NCBI RefSeq assembly: GCF_006547045.1
Contig: NZ_CP041242.1
Coordinates: 3,482,001 to 3,546,000, forward strand
DNA length: 64,000 nucleotides
Source: Lysobacter alkalisoli
GTDB taxonomy: Bacteria; Pseudomonadota; Gammaproteobacteria; Xanthomonadales; Xanthomonadaceae
Direction of reading: 5' to 3'
Shown one piece after another: positions 43,931 through 53,059 of this stretch. The position numbers and the translations under genes were made by a program. How positions within the stretch are numbered: position 1 is the first letter of the stretch; each line of letters begins with the position of its first letter. The notes under the pieces were generated by a model. It had not been told where the DNA came from. It searched no databases and saw nothing but the letters and a program-made list of their open reading frames with translations.

Positions 43931-46393
43931 TCATGCGGCTGCCTCCTGGCGCGAACGGCCGCCGGTCTGCGTGTCGCCCTTGCCCGAGCCCTTGCGGTTG
44001 TCATAGAAGTCCTGCAGCCACTGCTCGGGCGTAAGTTCGTCCGCAGTGACGTGGTGGAAGCGCGCCTTGCGCTCCAGCACCTGGTGCAGGATGTCGATGT
44101 TGTCGGTGCTGGCGGAGATCACCGCCAGCGCGTCGTCCATGCCGCGCAGGTTGAGCTGGCATACGGTGGCGCCATGGCCCTGCTTGACCAGGAAGCAGCG
44201 GCTGCGCTCGTCGAGGCCCTTGATGACCTGGAACTCGGCCTCGGTCAGTTTCAGGCCGTCGATGTAGTCCTCGCGGCTGGCATTGGGATTGGGCAGCAGG
44301 ATCATGGTCGCGGTCTGCTCGATCAGCGCCGCGGCGATGTCGCTCTTGAGCGCGTCCTCCGGGCTCTGGGTGGCGAAGATGCCCAGGCCGTTCTGCTTTC
44401 GGATGGTCTTCTGCTTGTTCTTGGCGAATTCCTTGAGCCCGCCCTCGCCGTCGAGGACCTTCCAGAACTCGTCCATGACGTAGATCAGGCGACGGCCGTC
44501 GATCAGTTCCTCGAGCCGGTGCAGCAGGTAGTTGATGACCGGTATCCGCACCTCGTGGTTGTCGATGATGTCGGTGTAGTCGAAGCCGATGATGTGGGCC
44601 TTGTGCAGGTCGATGACGTCGTTCGGATTGTCGAACACCCAGCCCAGGGAATTGCCGACGGTCCACTTGCGCAGGCGCGCGTAGAGCCCGTCGTCGCCCA
44701 TGTTGGGCAGGCTCTTCTGGAAGTTGGTCATGGTCCGCAGATGCGGAGGGGTATCGAGGATGCTCTCGACAGCGCGGAAGATGTCCTCTTCCTCGCGGGC
44801 GGTGTATTCGCGCTTGCCGGCCAGCACCTTGATCAGGTCGGCCAGGAACTGGATGTTGGCCTCGGTGCGCTCGCACTGGAACGGGTTGAAGCCGGTCGGC
44901 GCGCCGTTCTCCAGCGCCAGGTAGTTGCCGCCGCAGGCGCGCACGAAGATCTCCGCGCCGCGGTCCTTGTCGAAGAAGAAGATGGTCGGCGACGGGTCCA
45001 GCTTCTGCACCTGGCTGAGCAGGAAGTTGATCAGCGCGGTCTTGCCGGTACCAGACTTGCCGATCACCATGGTGTTGGCGATCGCCTTCTCGCCGAACGA
45101 TTTCTCCGCCGGGTGGGTGGCGTGGAAGTTGAAGTAGTACGGCTGACCGTTGGTCGCCTGTAGCGTGGTCACGCACGGCCCCCACGGATTGTGGTCCTTC
45201 TTGCCTGCGCTGAAGTTGTGCAGTGGGCTCAGGCCGAGGAAGTTGAGCGAGCTGAGGTTGGCAAGGCGCGTACGGTACTTCCAGTTGCCCGGCAGCTGCG
45301 AGTAGAACGAGGCGGTGATCGCCCAGTCTTCCTTGGCCGATACGAAGCCGGCATTGGACAGCTCGGCACGGGTGGTTGCGAGCTGCCGGCTGAGCGCCTC
45401 CTGGCTGTCGGCATAGATGGCGATGATGAAGTGGTACTCGCCGAGCACGAAGTTGCCCGATGCCAGCTGGTCCATCGCATGGTCGAGTTCGACGATCTGG
45501 CTGACCGCCTTGTCGCCGGAGGAGATCATCATGCCCTTGGTGCGGTCGAGCACGCTGAGCGCATCCTGCCGACCCATCGGGCTGAAGGAATGGGTGATGA
45601 CATACTCGAAATCCAGGTACTTCAGGCCATTGAGAATGCCGGGATAGGTGCCCTCGGCATACTCCTTGAGATTGAGGATGGCGCCGAAGTGGTTCTTGCC
45701 GGTCGGTGTGGTGACCACGAAGTCGCCGGTCTTGACCGAGAACATGTGGCGGCTGACCGGCAGGTATTCCGGTATCGGCGCCGACAACGCCGGTACCGGC
45801 TCGTCGATGCGGTTGAGCAGGTAGCCGAACAGCTCCAGGGTTTCGGAGAACACCACGCCGTTCTCCGCCTCATACATGCCGAGGCGGCGCGGGGCGTATT
45901 CCTTGAGCACGGCTTCGACGTTGCCGGCCAGTTCCAGCACCTTGGCCACGGCCTGATCCTGTTCGGCCTTCAGGCGTTCCACGTCGCTGGTTTTCTCCAT
46001 GAATGCTTTGCCACCAACGACAGGTCGGTAGATCATGGTCAGGTACAGCTCGTTGACCATGATCTTCTGCGACGACAGAGCCCTGTAGTACTCGTCCGAC
46101 ATGCGCTGGTTGAAGGCCTGGTCGAACGCGTCGTTGGATGTGATGCTCCGCCGGCGGCGTACGTCATGAACCCAGAACGCCACGTTGACGTAGTCGGGCG
46201 CACGCAGCGTCTGCAGCATGCGGTTGAACACATTGTGGCGGTGCTCGATCTCCCATTCGTCGCGGCCGACGAATGGCAGCCCGCCCAGACACCAGCTCAA
46301 CAGGAAGTCTCCCCCGGTGGTCTTGACCACCGAAGGCGAGACATGGCTGGAGAGTGGAATGAATTCGCTGATGGGCGTGTCTGGATTGAACAT
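43931..46393 (-). CDS. virB4: T4SS ATPase VirB4
   Basis: An 820-residue ATPase with Walker A GKSGTGKTALINF and Walker B-type LIYVMDEFWKVLDGEG, followed by FATQSPEDALKSDIAAALIEQ, characteristic of VirB4/CagE. It powers pilus and substrate transport at the inner membrane. Start MFNPDTPISEFIPLSSH at 46393. It is 14 bp downstream of virB3 and overlaps the longer virB5 frame, so it is part of one operon. Confidence 0.95.
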   Translation of the reverse strand: MFNPDTPISEFIPLSSHVSPSVVKTTGGDFLLSWCLGGLPFVGRDEWEIEHRHNVFNRMLQTLRAPDYVNVAFWVHDVRRRRSITSNDAFDQAFNQRMSDEYYRALSSQKIMVNELYLTMIYRPVVGGKAFMEKTSDVERLKAEQDQAVAKVLELAGNVEAVLKEYAPRRLGMYEAENGVVFSETLELFGYLLNRIDEPVPALSAPIPEYLPVSRHMFSVKTGDFVVTTPTGKNHFGAILNLKEYAEGTYPGILNGLKYLDFEYVITHSFSPMGRQDALSVLDRTKGMMISSGDKAVSQIVELDHAMDQLASGNFVLGEYHFIIAIYADSQEALSRQLATTRAELSNAGFVSAKEDWAITASFYSQLPGNWKYRTRLANLSSLNFLGLSPLHNFSAGKKDHNPWGPCVTTLQATNGQPYYFNFHATHPAEKSFGEKAIANTMVIGKSGTGKTALINFLLSQVQKLDPSPTIFFFDKDRGAEIFVRACGGNYLALENGAPTGFNPFQCERTEANIQFLADLIKVLAGKREYTAREEEDIFRAVESILDTPPHLRTMTNFQKSLPNMGDDGLYARLRKWTVGNSLGWVFDNPNDVIDLHKAHIIGFDYTDIIDNHEVRIPVINYLLHRLEELIDGRRLIYVMDEFWKVLDGEGGLKEFAKNKQKTIRKQNGLGIFATQSPEDALKSDIAAALIEQTATMILLPNPNASREDYIDGLKLTEAEFQVIKGLDERSRCFLVKQGHGATVCQLNLRGMDDALAVISASTDNIDILHQVLERKARFHHVTADELTPEQWLQDFYDNRKGSGKGDTQTGGRSRQEAAA

Positions 46394-46407
46394 CGTGCGT
46401 TATCTCG

Positions 46408-46725
46408 TCAACGTCCGCGGGTATCCGGCGTGGGGCGTGCACGGTAGGGATTGGGCGTGCACACCCACATGCCGCCATGCTCGCGGATGTTGCGCATGCG
46501 CGTGCGCATCTGCAGCCGCAGTCCCAGCAGACGGAAGACCATCTCGTCACGCCGGGCCATCTGGCGCATGACGAAGATCACCACCGGCAGCAGGAACAGC
46601 ACCAGCAGATTGGTGTACATGGCCAGCAGCAGACACCCGCCCGCGCCGATGAAGAACGGCACGTAAGGCACGCCCAGGAACATCGCCGGGCGGGTGCAGC
46701 CGCGGAACAGTACGTTCTTCTGCAT
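46408..46725 (-). CDS. virB3: T4SS inner-membrane protein VirB3
   Basis: A 105-residue protein beginning MQKNVLFRGCTRPAMFLGVPYVPFF with two adjacent membrane spans (VPFFIGAGGCLLLAMY and LLVLFLLPVVIFVM), the VirB3 pattern. The ATG at 46725 shares its A with the virB2 stop (TGATG), so translation is coupled. The position between virB2 and virB4 is canonical. Confidence 0.88.
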   Translation of the reverse strand: MQKNVLFRGCTRPAMFLGVPYVPFFIGAGGCLLLAMYTNLLVLFLLPVVIFVMRQMARRDEMVFRLLGLRLQMRTRMRNIREHGGMWVCTPNPYRARPTPDTRGR

Positions 46726-47120
46726 CAGGCGACGTACTGCAGCATCTGCTGAACGATCATCCCGGTACTGGTGGAAGTAGCGTCGCACTCACCATAGTTG
46801 TCGCCGAGGATCCAGCCTGCGAGCTGGCTGGCGCCACCGATCAGCAGACCGCCGATCAGGATCGGCGCGACGTCGCTCATGCGCTTGTGCGCGAAGGCAA
46901 TCTGGTAGCCGGCGAACACGATGGCGATGGTGACCACCGCGATCGAAGCGATACTCAGCAGGCCGGTGATCTGGCCGAGAAAACCACAGGTCTGTCCCTC
47001 GAAATCGCGATCCTGGGCAAACGCCAGATCCGGCACCGCCACGCAGGCGACAAAGACCATGGCCATGAGTGCGGCAGATGCCGTCTGCCGGGTTTGGTGG
47101 GTCGTTGCATTCATTTTCAT
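46725..47120 (-). CDS. virB2: T4SS major pilin VirB2
   Basis: 131 residues: a long signal sequence ending VAVPDLAFA, then a mature pilin with two hydrophobic helices (ITGLLSIASIAVVTIAIVFAGYQIAF and IAPILIGGLL-type segment DVAPILIGGLLIGGASQLAGW) joined by a basic loop AHKRM. A C-terminal ~25-residue extension with one cysteine follows. GGAGCTAGAAG precedes the ATG at 47120. Confidence 0.9.
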   Translation of the reverse strand: MKMNATTHQTRQTASAALMAMVFVACVAVPDLAFAQDRDFEGQTCGFLGQITGLLSIASIAVVTIAIVFAGYQIAFAHKRMSDVAPILIGGLLIGGASQLAGWILGDNYGECDATSTSTGMIVQQMLQYVA

Positions 47121-47183
47121 CTTCTAGCTCCTTCGTGGTGGATGACGGGGTGGTGCAATAGTCCAAAGGCCGGAACGACCCGG

Positions 47184-48056
47184 TTAGAAAACAAATGCCT
47201 CGTCCTTGCCTGTATTGGTGGAAGCAACATCTCGTGCGGGTGAAGGCGGGGACGAAGGCGGAACGGGTTGCGCAGCCATTCCATGGCCGCTGGTCGCAGT
47301 GCCAGCAGCCGGCGCGCCCATCAAGCGCACCATGACCGGCTCTGGCGAGGACTCGGCTGCCTGCTGTGGCAGCAAGGCAGCTTGCGATTGCGGACTTGCG
47401 GGAGTCTGGGCTCTGGCCATCGAAGCTGGCGCAGCGGCGACCGGCGCCACCTCGGTAGCCGCAACTGGGGCAATCAGCGATGCCGGAGCCGTAACCGATT
47501 CGGATTCAATTCGCCGCGCCAACAGGGAATCAGCGACCGCAGCGGTCGCCCGCGCAGGCCGTGGAGCCGAGGCATTTCCCTGGGTACCGGCCAGTGGTAT
47601 CGCCTGTCCGCCGACGTCCGCCGCATTGCGCATAGACGCATACACCTTCTGCACGTAACCGTGCCGGAATCCGGTGGTGAAGTTCCCCGAGTAGTAGCAG
47701 CTGAAGGCCTTGCCCCAATCGCCATCCGCGCGGCCATGGCACTCGGCCAGGATGCGGGCACCCGCCTGCAGGTTCGGGCAGGTCTGGAAGGCGCGCTCAT
47801 AGCTGGTGAGGCCGTACCTGGTCAGGTTGTAGCGATTGACCTGCGCCAGGCCAAGCGAGAAGTTGTAGCCCTTTTCCTCGAGCATGCGCGCCGTCGCGAC
47901 GGCTTCGGCCAGGTTCTGTGGCTGCCGCACCAGGCGGCCGCCGACGACGCCAATCGCATAGGGATTGAAGGAAGACTCGACCTTTACGACGTGGCGCATT
48001 ACCTCGACGGGTACCGCAAGGTCCACACACGCCATCATTTCCATACCTGGCAACAC
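47184..48056 (-). CDS. virB1: T4SS lytic transglycosylase VirB1
   Basis: About 290 residues. Residues ~5-160 are an SLT domain: VMRHVVKVESSFNPYAIG with the catalytic Glu, FSLGLAQVNRYNLTRYGLT, and AFSCYYSGNFTTGFRHGYVQKVY. The C-terminal ~130 residues are Ala/Pro/Ser-rich and disordered. It opens peptidoglycan for T4SS assembly. A GTG at 48056 follows a strong AAGGAGG and matches the VirB1 N-terminus of Xanthomonas (no obvious signal peptide); an ATG at 48044 is an alternative. Confidence 0.88.
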   Translation of the reverse strand: MLPGMEMMACVDLAVPVEVMRHVVKVESSFNPYAIGVVGGRLVRQPQNLAEAVATARMLEEKGYNFSLGLAQVNRYNLTRYGLTSYERAFQTCPNLQAGARILAECHGRADGDWGKAFSCYYSGNFTTGFRHGYVQKVYASMRNAADVGGQAIPLAGTQGNASAPRPARATAAVADSLLARRIESESVTAPASLIAPVAATEVAPVAAAPASMARAQTPASPQSQAALLPQQAAESSPEPVMVRLMGAPAAGTATSGHGMAAQPVPPSSPPSPARDVASTNTGKDEAFVF

Positions 48057-48191
48057 GCTACCCCCTCCTTGTGTTCCCTGTGCCTTGCATCCGGCACCTG
48101 GTTGCATCCGACCCGATTCCAATCCGGGCCACGCCATCTTTCACCGGTTCACGGGCGGCCGTCAATCTACCATACGCGGGAGTTGGGTACA

Positions 48192-49250
48192 TCATGCCCG
48201 GCCTCCCGTATCCGCCATCGCCCGCCTGGGATCGAAATCTATGCCGGTGATGTAGCGGCGGCCAGCATGCGCCTTGATGTGCACAACGATGTCGATGGTC
48301 ATCATCAGCAACCGTTTGATGACCGAGAACTCGAGTCCCGAACCTTCGTTCGATGCCTTGACCATAAGCGCCAGCTGGTCCCAGGTCTGCGCGATGCTGC
48401 CGGCATGGCAACTGGTGATAGAGCCCGGGTGGCCGGAGGCGCAGTTGCGGATGAAGTAGAACGACTCGTCTCCGCGCAACTCGGCGAGGATGATCCTGTC
48501 CGGCTTCATGCGCAGGCAGGCTTCCATGCAGGTCTTGGCAGTGACGTTGCTGGTGCTCTGCCCGCCCTTGGAGTAGAGCAGGTGGACGACGTTCGGCTGC
48601 GGGATGAACAGCTCGCGCGCATCCTCGATGGTGACAAGCCGTTCGCTGTGCGGGATGTGATTGACCAGCGATTTCATGAACGTGGTCTTGCCGCTGCCGG
48701 TCGCACCGGCGACCACCACGTTCTTGTGGTAGGCGACGGCCTTGCGGAAGAACTCGGCATAGTTCCGCTCTTCACGCAACTCAAGCAACTCGCGGTCGTG
48801 GTCGCTGATTTCTCCGTCCTGCTCGAGGATCTCGGCAAAGAAGCCATCCTTCTCGTACTGCTCGAGCGACTTGCTGAACTTCGCAGGCAGACGGATCGTG
48901 ATGGAAGCCTTGCCCGGGTCGCAGGCCGGCGGAATCACGAATTGCGCGCGCTGACCGGTCGGGAAGGTCAACGACACCATCGGGTCTGCATCGGTGATGC
49001 GCTGGCCGGTGTTGCTCTCGTTGACGACCGCGGTGCAGAACTGGCGCGCGCGCTCGAAGGTCAGCGACGGCACCTCGACCTTCTGCCAGCCGGCACTGAC
49101 GGTTTCCAGGTACAGCTCACCGGGCCGGTTGATGCAGATCTCGGTGACGTCCGCCGAACGCAGATACTCCCCGATCCCGAGCACCTGGTACTGGTACTCG
49201 AGAAAGTCGTTGGAGACCCTGGCGGTGGCGGAGCCGTCATCCATATCCAT
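48192..49250 (-). CDS. virB11: T4SS ATPase VirB11
   Basis: A 352-residue hexameric secretion ATPase with N-terminal domain (DVTEICINRPGELYLE), Walker A GATGSGKTTFMKSL, Asp box VTIEDARELFI, Walker B RIILAELRGDE and His box SCHAGS. It acts with VirB4 and VirD4 at the cytoplasmic face. It lies 8 bp after virB10 and before virB1, the order found in X. citri. Confidence 0.95.
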   Translation of the reverse strand: MDMDDGSATARVSNDFLEYQYQVLGIGEYLRSADVTEICINRPGELYLETVSAGWQKVEVPSLTFERARQFCTAVVNESNTGQRITDADPMVSLTFPTGQRAQFVIPPACDPGKASITIRLPAKFSKSLEQYEKDGFFAEILEQDGEISDHDRELLELREERNYAEFFRKAVAYHKNVVVAGATGSGKTTFMKSLVNHIPHSERLVTIEDARELFIPQPNVVHLLYSKGGQSTSNVTAKTCMEACLRMKPDRIILAELRGDESFYFIRNCASGHPGSITSCHAGSIAQTWDQLALMVKASNEGSGLEFSVIKRLLMMTIDIVVHIKAHAGRRYITGIDFDPRRAMADTGGRA

Positions 49251-49257
49251 TGCCTGT

Positions 49258-50415
49258 TCAGCGCAGCACCGACGAGAAGTCGACGTCCTGGGCGACGTAA
49301 ACGTTGACGACCTCGCCCTGGTTGATGGTCACGGTCGGCTGACGTGCCATGTTCCTTTCCAGCGCCATGTTCGCCATCCGCTCCATGGTGCGGGCGGTGT
49401 TGCTCTCATACGGGCTCTGCACCACGGTACCGTTGCTGATGTCCACCTGCTGGGGACCATGCTTGGCACCTACGTACTTGAATGCATCGCTGATCATGCT
49501 GATCAACAGTGCCGAGGAAATGCGCTGCGGCCAGTGAGCATCGTAGTGGCCTGGGTGCCCGGAACTGCCCAGGTCATCCACGCCCGGGCTGCTCATGTTG
49601 ATGTCCAGGCCGTTCGGCGTGGTGATGCGATCCCAAACGACCGCCACCCGATTGCCACCGGTCGCGGCGGAACCATAGGTGCCCAGGACCTTGGAACCCT
49701 TGGGGAGCAGCAGGCGCCGGCCATTAATCGAATACACCGGCTCGGTCACCACGCAGGAGGTGAACCCGGGCACATCCGTAATCACCCGTGTTTCAAGCAC
49801 GCAGCGGATATAGGTACCGCGCACCATCAATGTGTCGGGCTTGTAGAGCGGTCGCGCACTGGCCAGGCTTGCCCGCATCTGGGTAGCGGAATCCGCTCCC
49901 ACGCCTTCCAGCGAGGGCATTTCCGGCGGTGTGGTGGTGGCGTCGCTGACGGGACTATCAGAGCGCCCAATGCGGCGCTCCAGAAGTGAAGGCCCGCTAG
50001 GTGCGGCCGGCTGCGCGGGGGGCAGCGGTGGCAATTCCGACGGCATCGGAACCTGCGCCAAGGGCAGTGGCTCTGCGAACTCGGGCGCACGCTCGGGCGG
50101 AAGTTGCGGCAACATCACGTCCGTGGGCGCATCCGGGATTACGACCCGCTCCTCGCGCTGGGGCGGGGCGCGCTTGGCGTCATCGCCTGAGAACATACCG
50201 CGGGCCAGCCAGATCGCAGTCAGCAGCAGCAGAGCGACGATGCCCGCCAGATACATCAGCGCCTTGCGATTCAGGCGTTGGGCCTCGTCGGCCCTGAGCA
50301 CAGGCGCTTCGGCATCGAGATCCGGTGCACCGCCACCCTGCCAGTTGGCGGAATAGGGATTTTCCTGCGAATCCTGGGCCTGGCCGGGGGGATTGTTGGG
50401 CGTGTTCTGGCTCAC
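49258..50415 (-). CDS. virB10: T4SS core-complex protein VirB10
   Basis: A 385-residue protein with a short cytoplasmic N-terminus, one membrane span (LMYLAGIVALLLLTAIWLA), a Pro-rich periplasmic linker and the C-terminal VirB10/TrbI barrel (VRGTYIRCVLETRVITDVPGF, GSKVLGTYGSAATGGNRVAVVWDRI). It links inner and outer membrane in the core complex with VirB7 and VirB9. Start overlaps the virB9 stop by 4 bp. Confidence 0.95.
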   Translation of the reverse strand: MSQNTPNNPPGQAQDSQENPYSANWQGGGAPDLDAEAPVLRADEAQRLNRKALMYLAGIVALLLLTAIWLARGMFSGDDAKRAPPQREERVVIPDAPTDVMLPQLPPERAPEFAEPLPLAQVPMPSELPPLPPAQPAAPSGPSLLERRIGRSDSPVSDATTTPPEMPSLEGVGADSATQMRASLASARPLYKPDTLMVRGTYIRCVLETRVITDVPGFTSCVVTEPVYSINGRRLLLPKGSKVLGTYGSAATGGNRVAVVWDRITTPNGLDINMSSPGVDDLGSSGHPGHYDAHWPQRISSALLISMISDAFKYVGAKHGPQQVDISNGTVVQSPYESNTARTMERMANMALERNMARQPTVTINQGEVVNVYVAQDVDFSSVLR

Positions 50416-51182
50416 TGTTGCTGCCTCCTGCGCAGGCCGACGACGTTCTTGCCGTGACGGATCACCAGATAGGGATAGGTGCCGTGGACAATGATGGTGT
50501 TGCCTTCGACGGTACTGTTGACGATGAAGTCACCACTGTGCTCGCGCTCGCGACCGAGGATGACCGGGAAGTTGCCGGTGGGCATGTCGGCAAGGTCGGT
50601 CATCTTGATGTAGGTGAAGCGGCCGTCGTCATAGACCGTCGTCGGCACCAACCACTTCGGCGCCCGCCTGGGGGCCGAGAACTCGTAGTTGAAGTGGTAG
50701 CCGCGGTCGGGATGGATGCTGGTACTGAGTTCGGTATTCGGCTCCTCGGCCACGGCCATGGCCTCGGCAAACTCGGTGCCATGCGGATAGACGAACTTGA
50801 TCTTATATTGGACGCCGGCAGACTTGGCCTGGGCAAGCGTGCGCCAGTCGGTGGCGACGACTCTGAGCTCGAAAATGTACGAATTCGTGGCCGTGCGCAC
50901 CATCATGTTGGTGTCCACATCGACATTCTTCGGCCGAATGTAGAACACGTTCCCGCGCCGGTTCAGATCCCAACCACTGCTGAAACCAGTACTGTAGTCC
51001 TTGATTTCCTCATGCGGACTCAGCTCGATCTGGGTGGTGATACCCAGTCCCGTACGCACCTGATAGATGCGGTCAGGCTCGTATTCGTATTCTTCGACAG
51101 CCTGTGCCTGGACGGACACGGAGGCGCAGACAAGGGCCAGAAAGAGGCCGAAGCGCGAAAGCAGCTCGCTCAAATGACTCAT
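50412..51182 (-). CDS. virB9: T4SS core-complex protein VirB9
   Basis: A 256-residue periplasmic protein with signal peptide ending ASVSVQA, an N-terminal domain (EYEPDRIYQVRTGLGITTQIELSPHE) and a C-terminal CagX-type domain (YDDGRFTYIKM, GNTIIVHGTYPYLVIRHGKNVVGLRR). It pairs with the VirB7 lipoprotein at the outer membrane. ATGA overlap with the upstream virB8. Confidence 0.95.
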   Translation of the reverse strand: MSHLSELLSRFGLFLALVCASVSVQAQAVEEYEYEPDRIYQVRTGLGITTQIELSPHEEIKDYSTGFSSGWDLNRRGNVFYIRPKNVDVDTNMMVRTATNSYIFELRVVATDWRTLAQAKSAGVQYKIKFVYPHGTEFAEAMAVAEEPNTELSTSIHPDRGYHFNYEFSAPRRAPKWLVPTTVYDDGRFTYIKMTDLADMPTGNFPVILGREREHSGDFIVNSTVEGNTIIVHGTYPYLVIRHGKNVVGLRRRQQQ

Positions 51183-52114
51183 TGAGTGTTGACTCCATTG
51201 GCGGGGGCAGCCGCATCGGGATTGGCAGGAATTTGGCCTTCCTCGGGGGCAAAATCCGGAGGTGGGACAGTGTCAGGCACCACTCCGATGCTCCCCTCGG
51301 TGCCTGCGGCGACAGGCGGCGCCGATTGCGACGGTCTTTGCATCAACTCCGCCGGCGACGGGAATGCAGGCTCCGGTGGCAGGGCTTCGGCAAAATCGTT
51401 CTCGACCCGATAGTTCGTCACCTGGAATCCGAGCGGATTCAGCAGGCGATCCCGCTCACCGAGCTTGAGATTGGGCCTGTAGGTGAACTCGAGCGTGGCG
51501 ATCTTGCCGCTGTTGTCCAGTGACGTGAAACGGCCGGTGGTCTTGTCATACAGGCTGCGCTGGAAGCGCACCGTCGCCCCCGTGTACGGCTGCCCGCCAC
51601 CTCCGCCCAGCAGGTGGATGCTCACGATCCTGACATGAACTGACTTGGTCGCGCCATAGAGGGTTGCGGGGCGATTGGGATTGTTTGCCGCATAAACCGC
51701 CTTGTATGCAGGCGCGACTCGCTCGCCGGCCATCGAGAACACCGTGTACCAGTTCTGGTTGCCGACCAGACCCGAGTCATAGGACTCGCGGGCGAGCACG
51801 AACCGGGCCACGTTGCTCTTGTTGATCGCTTCCTGGGTGGTGATGCTGTTGTTGCCGAAGTTGCCCTGCAACCGGGCCACCGTGGCAGTGCCCGTATATG
51901 GATCAGCCATGACCAGGTATGGCACTTTCTCCTTGAGCGGCAGGAACACGAAATAGCCGCTCGCCAGGATCAGCGACATCACGATTGCGCACCAGGCGAC
52001 CAGCCAGGCGCGGCGCTGGCTGCGACGGGCCAGGTCGGCCACCGTCAGCTCATAGTTGACCGCTTTGGCGACAGCCTGATCAACCTGCGGCGAGGATGTC
52101 TTCTTTCCGAACAT
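51179..52114 (-). CDS. virB8: T4SS inner-membrane protein VirB8
   Basis: About 311 residues: cytoplasmic N-terminus MFGKKTSSPQVDQAVAKAVNYE, one membrane span (LVAWCAIVMSLILASGYFVFLPL) and a periplasmic NTF2-like domain (ESYDSGLVGNQNWYTVFSMAG, FTSLDNSGKIATLEFTYRPNL). A ~75-residue Pro-rich C-terminal tail is longer than in Agrobacterium VirB8. The start at 52114 is the family N-terminus; the upstream in-frame sequence overlaps virB7. Confidence 0.93.
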   Translation of the reverse strand: MFGKKTSSPQVDQAVAKAVNYELTVADLARRSQRRAWLVAWCAIVMSLILASGYFVFLPLKEKVPYLVMADPYTGTATVARLQGNFGNNSITTQEAINKSNVARFVLARESYDSGLVGNQNWYTVFSMAGERVAPAYKAVYAANNPNRPATLYGATKSVHVRIVSIHLLGGGGGQPYTGATVRFQRSLYDKTTGRFTSLDNSGKIATLEFTYRPNLKLGERDRLLNPLGFQVTNYRVENDFAEALPPEPAFPSPAELMQRPSQSAPPVAAGTEGSIGVVPDTVPPPDFAPEEGQIPANPDAAAPANGVNTQ

Positions 52115-52130
52115 GAAAGTGCCCGCCCGG

Positions 52131-52559
52131 TCAGTCTTCGAGCTCGGCCGACGCGGCCGTAGCGGCGCGAACGACGATCTGGCTGCCGTCCGCAGTGATC
52201 GAGACGCCCTGCTGCGCATATGCATCCGTCAGCGCCGAGACCGCGGCCTGGAGGTTGGTGGTGTGGATATCCGCCACCGGTGCATACAGGGTGTAATCGT
52301 TCGAGTGCAGGTACGAAAGACTCATCCGGCTGTCGCGCGCCCAGCGGCTCAGCATGTTCTTGAGCGTGCCGTCCGCAGGCGATGCCTGGAACAGATAAGC
52401 CTGCTGGAGCGGAATCACCTCCGGCGCTGCGGCAAAGTGATTCACGGGCTTCCAGCGTCCGCGGACGCCCGGCGCCTCGGGAGCTGCACATCCGACTGTG
52501 AGGATCGCAGGCGCCAGCACCAGCGCAATGAAAAGGCGATGGACTACTGAATGGTTCAC
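52131..52559 (-). CDS. virB7: T4SS outer-membrane lipoprotein VirB7 with N0-like domain
   Basis: 142 residues. A signal peptide MNHSVVHRLFIALVLAPAIL leads to Cys in TVGCAAPE, a somewhat weak lipobox. The mature ~115 residues contain a globular domain (LSRWARDSRMSLSYLHSNDYTLYAP, LQAAVSALTDAYAQQGVSI) resembling the N0/secretin-type domain that distinguishes Xanthomonas VirB7 from the ~55-residue Agrobacterium lipoprotein. It would ring the outer-membrane pore with VirB9 and VirB10. Start at GTG 52559 behind AGGGTGA is inferred from the signal peptide. First gene of the virB operon. Confidence 0.85.
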   Translation of the reverse strand: MNHSVVHRLFIALVLAPAILTVGCAAPEAPGVRGRWKPVNHFAAAPEVIPLQQAYLFQASPADGTLKNMLSRWARDSRMSLSYLHSNDYTLYAPVADIHTTNLQAAVSALTDAYAQQGVSITADGSQIVVRAATAASAELED

Positions 52560-53059
52560 GGCTTCACCCTGTGGAGGAATTGCAGACATGCGCTTTCCGC
52601 ACGCCCATGCAGGCATGCGGGAGCAAAAACAGGCAGAGACAGGCATGCCCCGGACGAAGTCTGCCCGGGACGCATGACATTGATGATGTTGGACGTTGCA
52701 GCAGGTGAAACCCGCTGCCGTACCGATTGTGTGTCGAAGGGCGATACGCTACGACGTATAGCCCACTCCGTGGCTCTCATGTCCTTAAACCTCGCCCCCT
52801 GTCGTTCCGCTCCTGAAACACGTACCCGGATTGGCAGCCCCAAGCTTGGACCTGCCCCCCCGGAGCCCAGCTTATAGCGGGCCTTTTTTAAAGGTACCTG
52901 TGTCTGCAATGGGTCGTCAAGCGGGATCCGGATCCGTATGCTGCTCATCTACTAGTGCCGGGCGCGGACACCCGCCCGGCACATGCCCATTGACTTCATA
53001 TGTCATATTCTTCGGATCGGATCAAGACAGATTTGTGACACGAGGCACGGAAGCACGTC
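52560..53059. other. Divergent intergenic region between virB7 and the FimV-like gene
   Basis: 500 bp without a convincing gene. It must hold the promoters of the virB operon (minus) and of the plus-strand group. A TTGACG (52915-52920, minus strand) has a poor -10 (TACCTT, 18 bp away), so no promoter is claimed. A strong 10-bp inverted repeat GTGCCGGGCG/CGCCCGGCAC lies at 52955-52982, and GGATCCGGATCC sits nearby. Confidence 0.4.

Noticed and set aside
52647-53059. Minus-strand TTGACG and A/T-rich stretch as the virB promoter
   Set aside because: The possible -10 boxes (TACCTT, TATAAG) do not have proper spacing to a good -35, so no promoter is claimed.
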